From positions 33,801,346 to 33,865,345 of the forward strand of contig NC_069126.1 in NCBI RefSeq assembly GCF_026914265.1: DNA of 64,000 nucleotides, written 5' to 3'. This stretch comes from Mya arenaria. Taxonomy: Eukaryota > Mollusca > Bivalvia > Myida > Myidae. Each line of letters starts with the position of its first letter. Positions within the stretch are counted from its first letter, which is position 1. Made by a program: the position numbers and the translations under genes. The notes beneath the pieces were generated by a model, which worked only from the letters and a program-made list of their open reading frames with translations, was not told the origin of the DNA and did not search any database. Of this stretch, positions 12,401 to 24,095 are shown piece after piece.

Positions 12401-14555
12401 CCCATTTCTTTCACAACCAGGAGTTGACAAAGCTGATTTTTTTTAATTGTATAATGCCATAAATACGTTCTTGAATTTTCCCTCCTAAATACAAGTTAAA
12501 ATAAAGAACAAACAACACAAAAAGTATGCACATTATTTTAATATCTTTTACACCCAAACACCAGTAGAGTAAAATAACTTTTTGCATTAAAACCTTATCT
12601 TTTAAATGAGGAAACCAGAATTCTTATACTTCTGCTTGGCAATACAATTTTAAACAAGCCCTGCTGTATAAAACCCAGGATCTAAGCCAGCCCGGAACGT
12701 ATTTTACGAGTGCGGCGCTTGTAGGCTTGTGCTAATTTCAACCACAAGTGAACAATATGCCTGGTCCAAAATGGTCGGCAAACAGTACCATTAACCCTAC
12801 AGAATTATCAGGAGCTCTGCACTTGTAATTTAACTTTTTATGGTATTCTGCATCATAATGTTGTTTGGAAATATGGTTTTCATTATTCAACAATATTTAT
12901 ATATAGAGAGAGATTTCCAAAATTACTAGAAAACTGGCGCCAGTTTTTTAGAATGACTATTTAATGCTATTACAGTTCTGTTTGCCCATGACTTCAACCC
13001 AACCCTCTATAACACAGGTATATAATATAGACTGAACCGAGAATGTTGCAGTTTGAAACACTTTCAATGCATTTCAGATGCTGTTAAGACGATTATACAG
13101 TTGCAGAAACAACAGAGATCTCGGAACCATCTCGAGATGCTCTTGGTGCATCAACAGAAGATCAGAAGTGGACCATGCTTATCTTGGTAAACTGCAGCCT
13201 TAATTGAGCATTTTATCTGTAAATAGGTACATACTTTTTCCTGTTGCACCTAGACATGCATTGACTTTAGTACCTCATGATGTATGCTAAAAGTGTGTAA
13301 TGAATTGTGTGTGTTGAAGTTTAACCGCAGATGTTTGTTCACCTTGATTTATTGTTGCCCAAAATGACAACACTTCTTGATTAATACATTTAGATCTAAT
13401 AATTTTTGTAACATTTATAATTTATGTATCCAGTAAGTTAATAATTGCATGTGTTAATTTTGTACCTGAATACCAGTAAGCTTTCATAATATTGTAGCAG
13501 TTAACATTCAACTTAACTGTGTGTTTCAGATGCTACAGGGAACAATGGTACAGTTGCCCCATCCACTGTCATCTCTGAACATGCTGAAGGGCTGCCTGAA
13601 GGTAAATTCATGTTTGTATGTTGCTTGCAGATGTAGACTTATCTTGTTCTTAAAAGTGTTCGCTTAAAAATAAGAGTTTTATTTATGATCCAATAGATTT
13701 GCAGCAATGTTGCTGTCTTATATAGACAAAGTATGCTTCCAGTTACTGATGAAATGTGGGTGCTGAAATGAAGCACCTCAGTGTGCACTGGGTCATCTTT
13801 TGTCGAAAAACTAACTTGTTAGGTCACTTAAAAAAGCCCTGTTATACTCAATAGACCATTTTGGCACTGTCTTGATAAATCTGGTCATAATGTTTTCCTT
13901 GACAAAATCTTGGACAAATTTGATACTTGTTTTCCATAATTGTATTAATCCTGAGATTGACCATTGTTTAGACAACACAGCTCAAATGCAATCATATTTG
14001 TTTTAAAGGCTTTCTAAAGACAAGTCTCTATGAGTTTTTTTACCTCCTAAAGTATGCAAAAAGCTTTCTAAAATTGGTGTGTTGCTGTTTGTTAAAATTC
14101 TACCTCTGAATGCTTGTATACAACTTAAAGTTGTGTACATGAGGCAAATATTTTATATCTCACAAATGATGTTGCAATCATGAAATGTTATACATTTTTG
14201 CCGATTTTGTGATTTTTTAATCCACTTGTGGAATGGTGAGACCAACATTCACATGATCATTTAGAGTTTCAAGCTCTAGTTCCAATTTCCTCAAACCAGT
14301 TTGCACATATCTTCGAACTCTTCTGTTGCTCATAACATTGGTAGTTATATATATGATTTAAAGTGTAACGATATTCCTGGCTTGGTGATTTATTCATGTT
14401 ATTTAACCTTTATCTTTTGTCCAGCTTAAATCCTCTCTTGCATTTCAGCCAGGAACTTTCAGCGTTTAACAGAGGAGAAAGGCCAACTCCTAAGAAAATG
14501 TCGAAGTGTTCAACATTACTATGAGACGGGAACTGAAGATGATAGACTGTATTAA
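2446..14555 (+). CDS. 3' part of an unidentified gene with repeated symmetric exons
   Basis: Exon candidates, all with TTTCAG acceptors and GTAAA donors, are A1 2446-2550, B1 3207-3278, A2 4057-4161, B2 5582-5652, A3 13078-13186, B3 13530-13601, and a terminal exon 14449-14555 ending in TAA. A1, A2, B1 and B3 are phase 1 on both sides with lengths divisible by three (105 or 72 nt), so each can be added or skipped without breaking the frame. A exons read DAVKDGHTAADTTEV and onward, B exons AVGNSGTVAPSTVV and onward: acidic, Ser/Thr-rich and disordered in look. The terminal exon reads RNFQRLTEEKGQLLRKC and is helical and charged. B2 has lost one base, and A3 has length changes that break its frame, so these two are probably decayed copies. 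AATAAA follows at about 14600. The gene begins upstream of the window or in exons I could not find. I do not recognise the family. Confidence 0.5.
3427..3467. repeat. (GT)n microsatellite
   Basis: An uninterrupted run of about 20 GT units lies in the intron after exon B1. A shorter GT run at 5806-5826 sits in the equivalent place of the next duplicated unit. Confidence 0.95.
4736..5490. mobile_element. Interspersed element with a 181-bp tandem core
   Basis: A poly-C tract is followed by GTCTGTCCGTCCGTCCGTC and then by about three units repeating every 181 bp (start points near 4815, 4996 and 5177). Each unit has 'CCACATACCAAGACGACGTG', 'GTGTCCCTACCTCAAAGG' and 'AAGGTCACACTTAGTG'. The last unit decays, and the block ends near 5490 with 'TGTGACAGCTCTTGTTT'. 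The design, unique ends around a tandem core, is one I associate with small non-autonomous elements of bivalves. I could not define a target-site duplication. It separates exons A2 and B2. Confidence 0.65.
6667..7125 (-). pseudogene. Inverted copy of the PLE GIY-YIG and C-terminal region
   Basis: Read on the minus strand this gives the linker CKNCDKVYVGESGRKFGIRL, the GIY-YIG-type nuclease core, and then the natural C-terminus ending SVGRKFQL. In the forward copy the C-terminus is replaced by transposon sequence. It has no reverse transcriptase and cannot act alone. Its value is that it shows how the family's protein ends. Confidence 0.8.
7127..8558 (+). CDS. Penelope-like reverse transcriptase-endonuclease, 5'-truncated
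   Basis: The open frame runs continuously out of the inverted copy; the element's own protein starts near 7127. Reverse-transcriptase landmarks are DVVSLFTN (about 7197), AMGSPVSPIVANLYMEF (about 7393) and the catalytic YVDD (7504-7515). A basic Lys-rich linker follows, then the CKNC motif and VYVGESG of the GIY-YIG endonuclease (about 8148-8180). The N-terminal part of the reverse transcriptase is absent. The last residues before the stop come from the inserted transposon. Penelope-like elements use such proteins for target-primed insertion. This copy is incomplete and presumably inactive, but little decayed inside its frame. Confidence 0.85.
8539..11811. mobile_element. 3.3-kb non-autonomous transposon rich in GGTCAGC motifs (Mutator-like?)
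   Basis: The PLE word ATAATCAGG is present at both borders (8530-8538 and 11812-11820), a 9-bp target duplication. The ends are ~75-bp inverted repeats containing ACTGCTGACCGATTAGCTG and ACAAAGAAG; the outermost eight bases differ between the ends. Inside are dozens of TTGGTCAGC/GCTGACCAA words embedded in tandem units with 'CTATACGTTACATTGG' and 'GTGAACCGTGAAGTTGACTG'. A ~260-bp block is duplicated (9764-10021 and 10383-10640). I found no transposase frame. A 9-bp duplication with long inverted repeats fits Mutator-like elements, but the superfamily is inference. Confidence 0.75.
12111..12244 (+). CDS. Candidate internal exon, function unknown
   Basis: A TTTTTTGCAG acceptor and a GTAAGG donor bound 134 nt open in one frame only (incoming phase 2, outgoing phase 1). 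It reads NVQDLTQEQLQYMVDQSERH, then a stretch with two cysteines and a basic end. The outgoing phase fits exon A3 downstream. The incoming phase does not fit the phase-1 A/B exons upstream, so it must join a different upstream exon or start an alternative transcript. I do not recognise the sequence. Confidence 0.5.
12319..13077. other. Intron sequence without further features
   Basis: This lies between the candidate exon ending at 12244 and exon A3. I see no open frame, tandem repeat or element ends. Confidence 0.4.
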
Positions 14556-17539
14556 TTCAATCAAAAGCCACAAGTGTTTGAATTCTCTGAAGTGGAATTA
14601 AATAAAAAACACATTACACAGTTGGATAACGACAGATTGCACACTGAAACAATAATAAGTGTTCAAAGTGCTAGTACATCTTGTACATAGTGTCAAGGTG
14701 TCCAAGCATGTCTCTGTAAGCCAATGGTTCACTGCATATGAGGTTAATTTATATCTTACAGTGGATTGCAGCAAAAGGCCAGAGGAAAATATGTTTTGAT
14801 ACTCATCCGTATTTTGAAGAAGAAAAATGGGGCTGAATGGCATGTTTATTTTTTTATTTGACGGGCGGGCTGGGATGAGAATCTAAAATATTTTTTCTCT
14901 GGCTTAAGGCTTTATTCTAATATGTATCTATTATTTCATCATGATGAAGTCATCGTTACTATTCTACATTGTTAAAAATTAGATTCAATCATTTTTAGAT
15001 TTCCGGAGGTTTTGAAGAGCATATTTTTAACAGCCAATGGGATCATAAGCACATTTCGAGTGTTACATGACCCAGCCTTTTTATCAAAAGTTGCTCAGAG
15101 TTCATTTTTGCGTGTCAGAGTAAAAGGCCTTGGAAACTTCAAAATGGCTGAAAAGGCTTGTCCAAGCACTTTATTTTCGCTTGCACTGTTTATCATCTAG
15201 GTTAATAAATATAATTTCAGTTGATTTGCAGAAAGTTTACCAGGATTAGAATTTGTCGATTGTTTCTATACAATAATAATTTCAATAAATTAACTTTATT
15301 TTCAAACAGTTTTGACACAATGACCACAATGAATTTATATTTTGTCACAACTAAAACTGGTACCAAGGTCTACTGCATTGTAAATGAAAAATAGAAGATA
15401 TGTGTTGACATACGCTCGAACAACAATTTAACAAAATGGGTATGTCATGTACAACACTGATACAATGTTCTCAGTAGTGGTGACATTATGTCATAATAAT
15501 TTTTGTCACAAATAGATTTTTAGAGTTGCCGATTGTTTTATTCAAACAGTAATTTCTCATTTAGAGTTGCCGATTGTTTTATTCAAACAGTAATTTCTCA
15601 TTTGAATTTTATGGAGAAGTGTATTTTAATTATACACATTCACAGTTAATGTGTAATTTCATGGTGTCAGTCATTGGTTTGCAGTTCATGTTACTTTGTA
15701 GTTTCTCACTTGTATTTTGTGACATATTCTTGACATGTAAAGATGGCAAATGTATGTGATGAATGTGAGAGATTAACATTGTTCATTGCACAATGTATTC
15801 ACATATGTGCTTGTTAACCTCGTTCACTATTTTATTTCCCTCTGCATGTAACCAAAAATGACTTGTATATAAAATGTCCATGATTTATTTAAAATTCCAT
15901 AATCATGGCAACTCGACTCAGTCTCTGCAATATTCAAGTGTAGATCAAGGGGCAATCCCCTGGCATTATTAATTATTAAAATATTTAATTTTACTCGTTT
16001 TAATCTTCGAAAAAAGGTGAGGGCTCGCTCCACGGCGCTTCTTGTTTGTTTGTTTTTAGATTATTTTTGCTCTGAAGCAAAATGATGACCCCCAATTCTT
16101 TTGCTTATATTTTTTAATGAAATGTATAAAATACATGTACTTAAGCGTGAAATAAATTTGCCTTAAAAGGATGCTTTGTTTTACACTGATGGTGAACAAA
16201 AAGTTCCTTCACGGAGTTCCACCTACAGAATGGAATGTATACAATGTATTGAGCGATCTATATAATGGACTTGAGGAACAAAATACTACGTCATTATCTT
16301 GATGAAACCCTGAAGTGGCTTTAAGGGGGACAGGGAACCCGCTGCTGGGAATTGGCTCTTTGTGCTCTAAATGGTAGCCAAAAAGTTATACTATAAGCCA
16401 GTGGCCAACACAGTTCGGGTAACCGTTTAATATTGTGGTCAGTTTGAAACGTTACGTGTGAAATAATGAAGATTTACATTAACAAGAGGACACATTTCAA
16501 AACCAAAATAAATTTAGACGTTTTTATGAAGTATATATATTTACTCTAGCACCGCTTATTAGCAGCCAACCTACAAGTCCGAGTTTCCGAATGACAAATA
16601 TGTCAAATTCTCTTACTCAGTTATTTCCCTTGACAATTATATCATATTTCTTTTGCATCATCGCTTTTAGATTTGACAGCCAACAAATTATACGCAATGT
16701 GAATAATAAGATGAAAATAAGCTCCATGGTTACACATAGGTATAAATAAAGGAAGAAACATAAACTTAGGCAAAACTATGCAGGTATCATTTTTAGTTTT
16801 AATTTTATTTCCGTCGACTGGGTTTGGTTAGAATAAGGCAAAGGCCGATCAAGGGTTAAGTACAAAGCTCGTCTTTTTTGTTAATTGTGATTAAGTTGAT
16901 GAAAGAAACACCACTGGAACACGTGTTACATGTCTATCCGGTCTCCGGACAGGTGAACAGTTGGTTAAATCGAAGTCTCGATGTCAAAGTAGTCTGATAG
17001 TCCGCCGATACAAAAGAGAAAACGATTTTAGACTCCTGGCGTCTATCATGTACCATTCCAAATGACATTAATGGTGCCGCTTGTTTTTACAATTTGGTTA
17101 CGAGGTTGTGCGTACGCAAACTAATTAAACCCCAGTAAAATTACATTTTGCTGACGTTCCAAAGTTTTAACCCAACAATCCTTGATAAACAGTTCCCTAG
17201 TATTATACATTATATATGTTGGTGTGTCGTTTGTGCATGTTTGTGTTGTTTTTCTGTGTTTCTGGCTTTAACCCTATGTCATTATGTTTTAACTTTCGAC
17301 TACTGAACTTGTATCTGTACTTTCAAGTCAGTATTAAGATACATTAATGTAGAAATGTTTGCTATGCACCTTTTAAGTCTCAAAATGCGTTTGATATAAG
17401 AGCAATAATCAACGATATCACGGCATTGTTCCCAGGTTTGAAGTATTAGTTTAGTTTATTTACTTATTTTTTTTGCAACGATTGTGAAACAAAGTTGTTA
17501 CGATTAATCACTCAAGTTGTTACGCGATAGTGTGGTGTT
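14556..17539. other. 3' UTR and intergenic sequence
   Basis: An AATAAA-containing stretch near 14600 could end the upstream gene. A 41-bp sequence beginning TAGAGTTGCCGATTG is exactly duplicated at 15521-15602. Near 16015-16055 a minus-strand 'AACAAGAAGCGCCG' repeat end resembles the start of the element at 19813. The rest, including 16100-17500, shows no gene I can support. Confidence 0.45.
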
Positions 17540-17655
17540 GTGTTGTGCGGGAAACCCGAGTGCCAAGAGAAATACCACTAAACCAGCTTGGTGACCACAA
17601 ACTAAACCAACATGCGCCCAGGCTGGGAACCAAACCCGGGAGTGCGTTAACCGAA
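17540..17655 (-). repeat. tRNA-derived SINE fragment
   Basis: On the minus strand, CGGGTTTGGTTCCCAGCC resembles a B box. About 50 bp later comes TTTCTCTTGGCACTCGGG and TTTCCCGCACAACAC. The same order, with clear similarity, recurs on the plus strand at 24301-24460. Two copies in one window support a dispersed family. Assignment to SINEs is by look. Confidence 0.45.
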
Positions 17656-17664
17656 CAACCTTAA

Positions 17665-17935
17665 AGGCCTAGTTTAAGCCTTCTATAAGTGCCCCCCCCC
17701 AAGTACCCAACTTCTGTTAATTGATCTTAATCTTAATGCCTAATTGGCTTATCAGATCTCCAATCTGAGTATCCTGTTGCGCAGTTTTCATTGTTTTATT
17801 ATAAAAATTGACCCTAAATGGCCCTGAGCCAATAAACCAATGCACATGATATTGGCCCCTACTGTGGAACCAGTGTGATAAGCAGGAGATGCACAGCATG
17901 GGATTATCATGCCAAAGATTCCTTAAACTAGGCCT
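17665..17935. mobile_element. 271-bp MITE flanked by TTAA
   Basis: Terminal inverted repeats AGGCCTAGTTTAAG are bounded on each side by TTAA (17661-17664 and 17936-17939). It has no coding capacity. A TTAA target fits piggyBac, Kolobok or Sola3-type transposases; which one drives it cannot be told from this copy. Confidence 0.8.
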
Positions 17936-18279
17936 TTAAGAGCTAAAGAAAGCGGATTCTGACTGGCGCGGTTACACCGCCTCATACGACAGTAACTGGA
18001 ACAAATCATACACCATGATTGAATTTTGACAAGTTTCCGTGACAGGAAACAAAACAACGCAGTCTGTTTAAATTTCATGGTGTGCGCTCTACCCACCCTC
18101 CGGGGCAAAACACGGATAGGTGCAAATATTTTTAGAGTCATCAAACAATTCTGAAAATAATGAAGCGGGAAGAAAAAAGCCGTGTACAATAATGTGTCAA
18201 ATGCAGCATAATACTTGTTCAAAGTCGTTAATGCCACACACAAAATATACGAACGCAAAATGTTATGGTTAGATGACAT

Positions 18280-19694
18280 GAAGTAAAATCTGTATGATAA
18301 GGAATGGGCGGAGCTTACGAATGCTAAATAAATAATAATAATAATAAGAAGAAGGAAACAAAAGGCCCAAGTGGGATAGATTGGGGTTTGCTCTGGAGGA
18401 AGAACACTTGAGGTAAAATCCTCCTAGGGGTTAAAACTTCATGATGAGTGCTAGTAAACTCGAGAATTAATGTATGATTTAACACAACGATATTTTACCT
18501 CGGTGAGTAAACACGTATTCACTGATCATCAACGTTATGAGTTAAAACAAGTATTCACTAATCATCAACATTATGAGGCAGTTGTGTGTAATATGCAAAC
18601 GAGGAGATGACAGACACATGTCATACCATATATGGAGATGCCTCTAAATGATGTTGAAAAGTTGAAGAACAAACTATTGATGTTATTTGAATTCTCGACA
18701 GCAATTTACAATATATGCCCCATTTACGATATTAATTTGAAAGATGGTTGCTCTATCTTCAACAGAAAGGGCAGACCTCGGTACGTCGGTGTAGCTCTAT
18801 ATAACTCACAAGTATATATAAACGCGTATGTGTGTGTGTGTGTGTGTGTTTGGTAACATTTCACTGTTTTAATCAGTAAAATATCGTTTTTATTTCACTT
18901 AAAAACATGTATGAAACACTTAAATATATGAATTTTGTTTATATTAATTTTGAATTTCAGAAGCAGAGATATACTTAAACCGTTTTTTGACAGAAAATAT
19001 TGAAAAGTCCAGTGTGCAGTCCCGTTCGTATGAAACTGATAAATCTGTTATGAAACTAGTTAAACGAAATGTTAACAATTTGTTATTAAAGTATTTGATA
19101 CCCCCCAAAATATAGTGATTTTACCTGATTACATTGAGTCGTATTACTTTCAGTTACTGTTTCAAAAGCTTTGTACAGTGCATTTAGAGATGGGCTTCAT
19201 GACATACAATATGAACATTATCATGAGCTCCCACAAATGTTTTTGTTTAATTGGAAACAATTAGTAATGTATAATCCTTTATGTTTGGGTAATTTATTAC
19301 TTGTAACTTCTGATCACACCTTTTTCCAGTCACAACCAGTACCAGTACAATGCCAGACAGAATACCAAATGATGAAGTGTCTATGTTTATGTATCAATAA
19401 CTTAGATAACAAAGACGTTTAACAAATAATAACCATGGCAGAATTCAAACACAACTTTATTTACATTTCACATATTATAAGTGCTGTTTATCTCCAATTA
19501 AGATTTTTTATCAAAAGAAGTACACCAGTATATTAAAATCACAAAGTCACATGGGCAAGTACAACAGTAAATGATGATTCACACAGTCACATCTGTAAGA
19601 ATGTACTTAATGCAACCGCTTTTCTCAAAGTTTTTATACATATAAGGGAAATATTTGCTGACATGTAATTCATACATTTGTTCTTAATGTCTAG
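18280..19694 (+). other. Possible exon remnants of a GRPRY-type gene
   Basis: At 18632-18779 a frame starting MEMPLNDVEKLKNKLL ends in NRKGRPR at a GTACGT donor-like site. A 'GRPRY' start followed by a helix-turn-helix is something I recall from transposase-like genes in molluscs, but no helix-turn-helix exon follows clearly. The rest is AT-rich with an (AAT)n run near 18330 and a GT run at 18830-18850. This is weak evidence. Confidence 0.2.
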
Positions 19695-21261
19695 CATGTG
19701 TGGAAGCTCCTCCCGTAAAAAGGAAGATGGAGGTGAAACGGAAAGGTAGGTATTTTTGTTAGAAGTGTGATCAACCTATAATAATTAATTGCATTTTGTT
19801 AAGAATATAATTAACAAGAGCTGTCGTAAGACAGCGCGCTCGACTACGCCGCTTTGACATGAAATGAAATGAATACAATAATGATGTATTTGGTCTCTTT
19901 ATGTCAAACCTTCCTAAATTTATTCGATACATAAGGTGACTTTGATGCTGCTCGCCCATCAGGCCGCCCGAACAATCACGCAAGTCATTCAAATAAATAG
20001 TTTTTTCCTTTTATGAAAATGTGGTTAAGAATATAAAAATATGCCTTTTAAAAGAAATAAAAAATCAAAAAAATCAAGGGCCATAATTTGTATTTAGGGT
20101 TAAAATGGAGTTATGTTTCTTGTAAGATGGTCGTAAATAATTTTGAATTTTATTAAGGGCATTGAATGAAAGGTATAAAAGTTTTTTTTATCAAAATCCC
20201 AACTTGCCCTAAAACTTTAACCTGGCCGAAAACTTTAACCTAAGCCAATCAGGGGCCATAACTTGTATTAAGGATAATATGGAGTTATGTTACCTCATTG
20301 TGTGATGGTCCTGAACCACTGTGTGAAGTATTAAGTAAAATGAACGAAGGTATAGAAGTTATTAATAAATATCCCAACCTGCACTAAAACTTTAACCTAA
20401 GTGCCATAGTCAATCAGGGGCCATAATCTGTGTAAATAATAATATTGAGTTATCTAACCTCATCATGTGATGGCCCTGAACAACTGTGTGAAGTATAATG
20501 TCAATAGAATGAAGGGTATTGGACTTATAAGTGAAAATCCTAACTTGCCCTAAAACTTTAACCGGACACCGACGCCGACGCTGGGGCGAGTTGTATAACC
20601 CTCCTTATTCTTCAAATAGTTGAGCTAAAAATCACCAAAACACTTATGTATCTTTGCATTATTATAAGAAGCTATTTATTTGGGTCCTAAAACATCGTTT
20701 TCCCACATTTTTAAAATAACCCGATTTGAAACTTTCTTTTACAGAGAATAACATGGTGAGAAAAAGGCAAAGAGGTATTTACTTTTAGATTATGTGGAAT
20801 GTTGCATTTTAACTACTCATACAAGAACATCATTTGAATACCTTAAACAGTTTGTGAGTCATAGTCAGGGTTAAATTTTCGAACCATAACTTATTAAAAA
20901 TGAACTTGTTCTGTAATCATCAGCATGCTTAGTTGTAATTCCATACTTAACTGTAATTACTGTTTGTAAGTCATTTCCAAATCTTGTGCACATAACAGGC
21001 AATTTGATTGTATGATTAAACACAGAGTCAAAAACCGTTTCATCTAGTGTGCATTTCTGTTTATTTGTAGCTGCATGTACCTGCAGTGCAGAACTTATGG
21101 ATGTTGAGAGGGGTATCTTGCATGAGAGCAAGCAGAGAAATGAACTGCTCAAAGAATTGAACTCGAAAACGGACGCCATGCTGACAATGAAACAGGAGAA
21201 AATGAGAATTTTAAAGGAGTCACAATTGTTTACTAATGATGACTCTTTTGTTTACAAATAA
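19695..21261 (+). CDS. 3' end of a gene coding for basic and coiled-coil segments
   Basis: Three exons join in phase 1: 19695-19745, 20745-20774 and 21071-21261 (TAA). Each has an AG acceptor, and the first two have GT donors. They read CVEAPPVKRKMEVKRK, a likely nuclear localisation signal; NNMVRKRQR; and then a heptad-like helix LMDVERGILHESKQRNELLK ending SFVYK. A basic patch followed by a Glu/Lys/Met-rich coil is the usual C-terminus of MADF or Myb/SANT-like proteins, including the DNA-binding partner coded by Harbinger transposons. The DNA-binding domain itself would lie in earlier exons I could not identify. Intron 1 holds the interspersed element 19813-20631. A decayed Harbinger nuclease faces it 700 bp downstream. 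Confidence 0.45.
19813..20631 (+). mobile_element. Interspersed element with 5' hairpin and ~170-bp internal repeats
   Basis: It starts AACAAGAGCTGTCG, which forms a hairpin with the following TAAGACAGC. It ends GGGGCGAG...GAGCTAAAAA. The core has about three diverged units with 'GGGGCCATAA', 'TGGAGTTATGTTACCTCA' and 'TGCCCTAAAACTTTAACC', spaced about 165-173 bp. I recall similar ends as very common in clam genomes. No inverted terminal repeats or coding frame are visible, so the class is open (Helitron-like is one option). Confidence 0.55.
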
Positions 21262-21956
21262 ACACTCAAACTTTTTCATGTTAGTCTGTCTCATTCAGGG
21301 TCCATATGCACCCATGTCTCAAGTTTAAAACTAATAAGGCTCTGAATGCTGATTATTCAAAATGACTGTTATGTAACACATTTAGAAAGAATATTTCTTT
21401 ACAGTAGAACAGATTATCTTGTACAGATGCAATTTTTATCATTTCTTTTCTTGTTATAACATTATTACAACTGAATTTAAACAGAGTATTTAACTTACAC
21501 TAAATTCCTTATTGAATATAGACCAAAACTCTATCAGTCTGTGATATATATTTGGCTGATGTAATTAAAAAGTTTATCTTTATGTACCTAGATGTTAATT
21601 ATGTGTGTTTTCTTGTTTTTTATTGCAATTATTGTTAACATTTTATCAAAAAGTTGTCAACAGTTGTTCCTTCAGAAATGTTTGTTTTTGTAAAAATTTA
21701 TATTTGAAATCAAAATTGACTGATGAACGTATGTATGTATATACAGTCCAATAAACTCCATTGTTTTTGTGAAAAAGTGAACAAAAGGTATAAAGCCTTC
21801 GAGTATCTATGTTAGTTAAGGTTGATAAACAACTAAGAAAATAAGCAAACTTTGAGATATATGAATGGTTTTGCTTTGTCCAACAAGGAGTAGCCTAATA
21901 TGTTATAAGCAGTTAAGAAAGACATTGTTAAAAAAATGTTGACATTGTTAAAAAAA

Positions 21957-22564
21957 TGTTATCTCAAGAAAGGTTGGGTGAGTTCATTTCTTGTATTCCT
22001 CCTCGCCCACATTCATGTATGAATTCACCAGGCGTTTGGCTGTCATCATTGTTTGTTGATATGTCCGGAAGAGGCAGCCCTCCTTCCAAGCACAGATTGT
22101 GCAGCTTGAAACAACACACTATTATATTTGCCGACTTCTCTGGGGCGAATGGCAGACACCGACTGCTCTTGCTGAGGCATCTGAAATGGCATTAGTTAAT
22201 CGCTTATAAATGGAATTGTATTCAGGATGTTATGTCTTTATGGGGCTAAACTTTGACATATCAATCAGATTTCAATGTTCAAAGAGCAAAGCTGACGAAA
22301 TTTAGATATAATGCCCGCTTATTAAATATGTACAAAAGAATGATCCTGTTGTCTGGAGTTCAAATATTAGTTGGTATACAATAACAATAGCGATATCATG
22401 ACTGCGATAGTGTTACAAATTCGACCCATGCTACAATTAAGACTAATGTTGATGCAAAGATCCCTTTGAGTGAACTCGTCGCATTTTAATGTTTGACTTT
22501 CCCCACCAAATTTTCTATTTGGGAAGATCATTGGTCGCAATCTGGTGTCACTGGTAGCAGGCAA
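21957..22564 (-). pseudogene. Decayed Harbinger-type (HARBI1-like) nuclease
   Basis: Two minus-strand pieces match the family by pattern. Near 22564-22380 the frame reads LRPMIFPNRKFGGESQT, then EFTQRDLCINISLNC and RICNTIAV, like the 'NRKG..SINVQ' and 'NIVA' region. Near 22190-21961 it reads APEKSANIIVCCFKLHNLC followed by LEGGLPLPD, the Harbinger 'CC.LHN' signature close to the C-terminus. The central 'DS' catalytic block is not recognisable between them. A start and a complete DDE triad are missing, so this is a fossil transposase or a dead domesticated copy. Confidence 0.55.
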
Positions 22565-24095
22565 AACGTTTCATATATAGCAGTATATTATAAACTATGT
22601 ACAAACACTAGAGGGGCCAAGGGAACTTTGCATCAAGCATCCTAGGAGCGATTTCGTACTGAGATATCCTAGTATTGCACTGTTTAAGAATATTCTTATG
22701 TATAAAATAGTTCATGAATCATTGATGAATCGGCACCTGAGAAATGTATTCCAGTTCTGGCAAAATTGCTAACAAACGTGTACTTTTCTCGTATGGTAAA
22801 TATAACCACAAGACGATATGCTATCAAAATGCACAATCTTTTTCTTTCAAGTCCTTTTGGTTTCAAAAAAACATGAAAGAAGACAGATCTATGGAATCAC
22901 AAACATGGAGAAGCATCACGTCGTCTCAAAAGTATATTAAGCGAATAAAAAAGGGCGCAAAAGTCGCTTCGACGTTAAAATAAGGGGTATACTAGCCGTT
23001 GCTGATATTTAAAAAAAATGCAGAATATGTGGGGAGTATCCGCAGAGTGTTACAGCATCGTCCGGGCAAGGTGATTTTTGATGTATTATTTAAACAAAAC
23101 AATTATATTATTAAGCATAACCATTCCTTGCTGAAATATATGTGAACTTCTACATTCATTGTCATTTCACATATAAGTCCATTTGCAAATCCACCAGGCA
23201 TTAAGGGCTGAGACACTTTGTACAACACCAGGGCCCGTAAACGTTTACGCCTTGAGTATGAGTTCGACTTTGACTTACATGTGAAAGAAAAATAGGCAAA
23301 GTACTTATGGTGATTCTTTCAGAATATGTTATACACACACATTGTTTGCTTAACTATTGTTTGATGACCCTTTGTCAATAGGAATTATACTCATAAAGTT
23401 TTGTTCAATTCAAAACAAAAAAAAATATTTCTAAGTTTCACACTCAATACGTTAGTAAATGTAAGCCCTGCTTGTTTCGTGCAAACTGTGTCATGCTTAT
23501 ATTTTGCATAGTGTATGATATTATTTCAGTATAATTTCTATTTTAAGGTTATGTAGAATTTAATACTAACCACAAGAGCATGGAACATGGTAGAGAATCA
23601 CATCTAAGGAATTGTTTTAGTTCAAGAAACAAAGACAATGAATTTATACAAGCATTGACCGGACGGGTTCAATCTTAACCCTTTAATGTTAACACAATTA
23701 TACATAATTATTTTTTTAATTTAACTACTGATATTGGCTGAAGTTAGAAAATTGCTTAATATGCTTTATGAATACATGTCATGAACATTATAAGAACATA
23801 AGCGAAACAATTGCCTTAAAAGCAAATCTTTAAAAGGACTTCACTAATTAAAAAGCAATTAAATATCGGACAAATATAGACCCATGCCGCGGAAAGGCAA
23901 AAGATGTCTCCTTTAACAACAAAGGCGTCCACAACAGTTTTAAGTGCCACCACTAGACAAGCTTCCTGCCTTTGTATGGCTTTGTTTTGATGGATTACGA
24001 GGTTTATGCGACGTTAATCATACTTACTAAAGTGACACATAATGAATAAGACATTAAGTGCAGTCGTAAATATTGAACACGGGATTTTTAGCTCT
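22565..24095. other. Intergenic sequence upstream of the receptor gene
   Basis: AT-rich with no supported gene. The promoter of the receptor gene must lie in the last few hundred bases, but I see no convincing TATA box. Confidence 0.4.
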
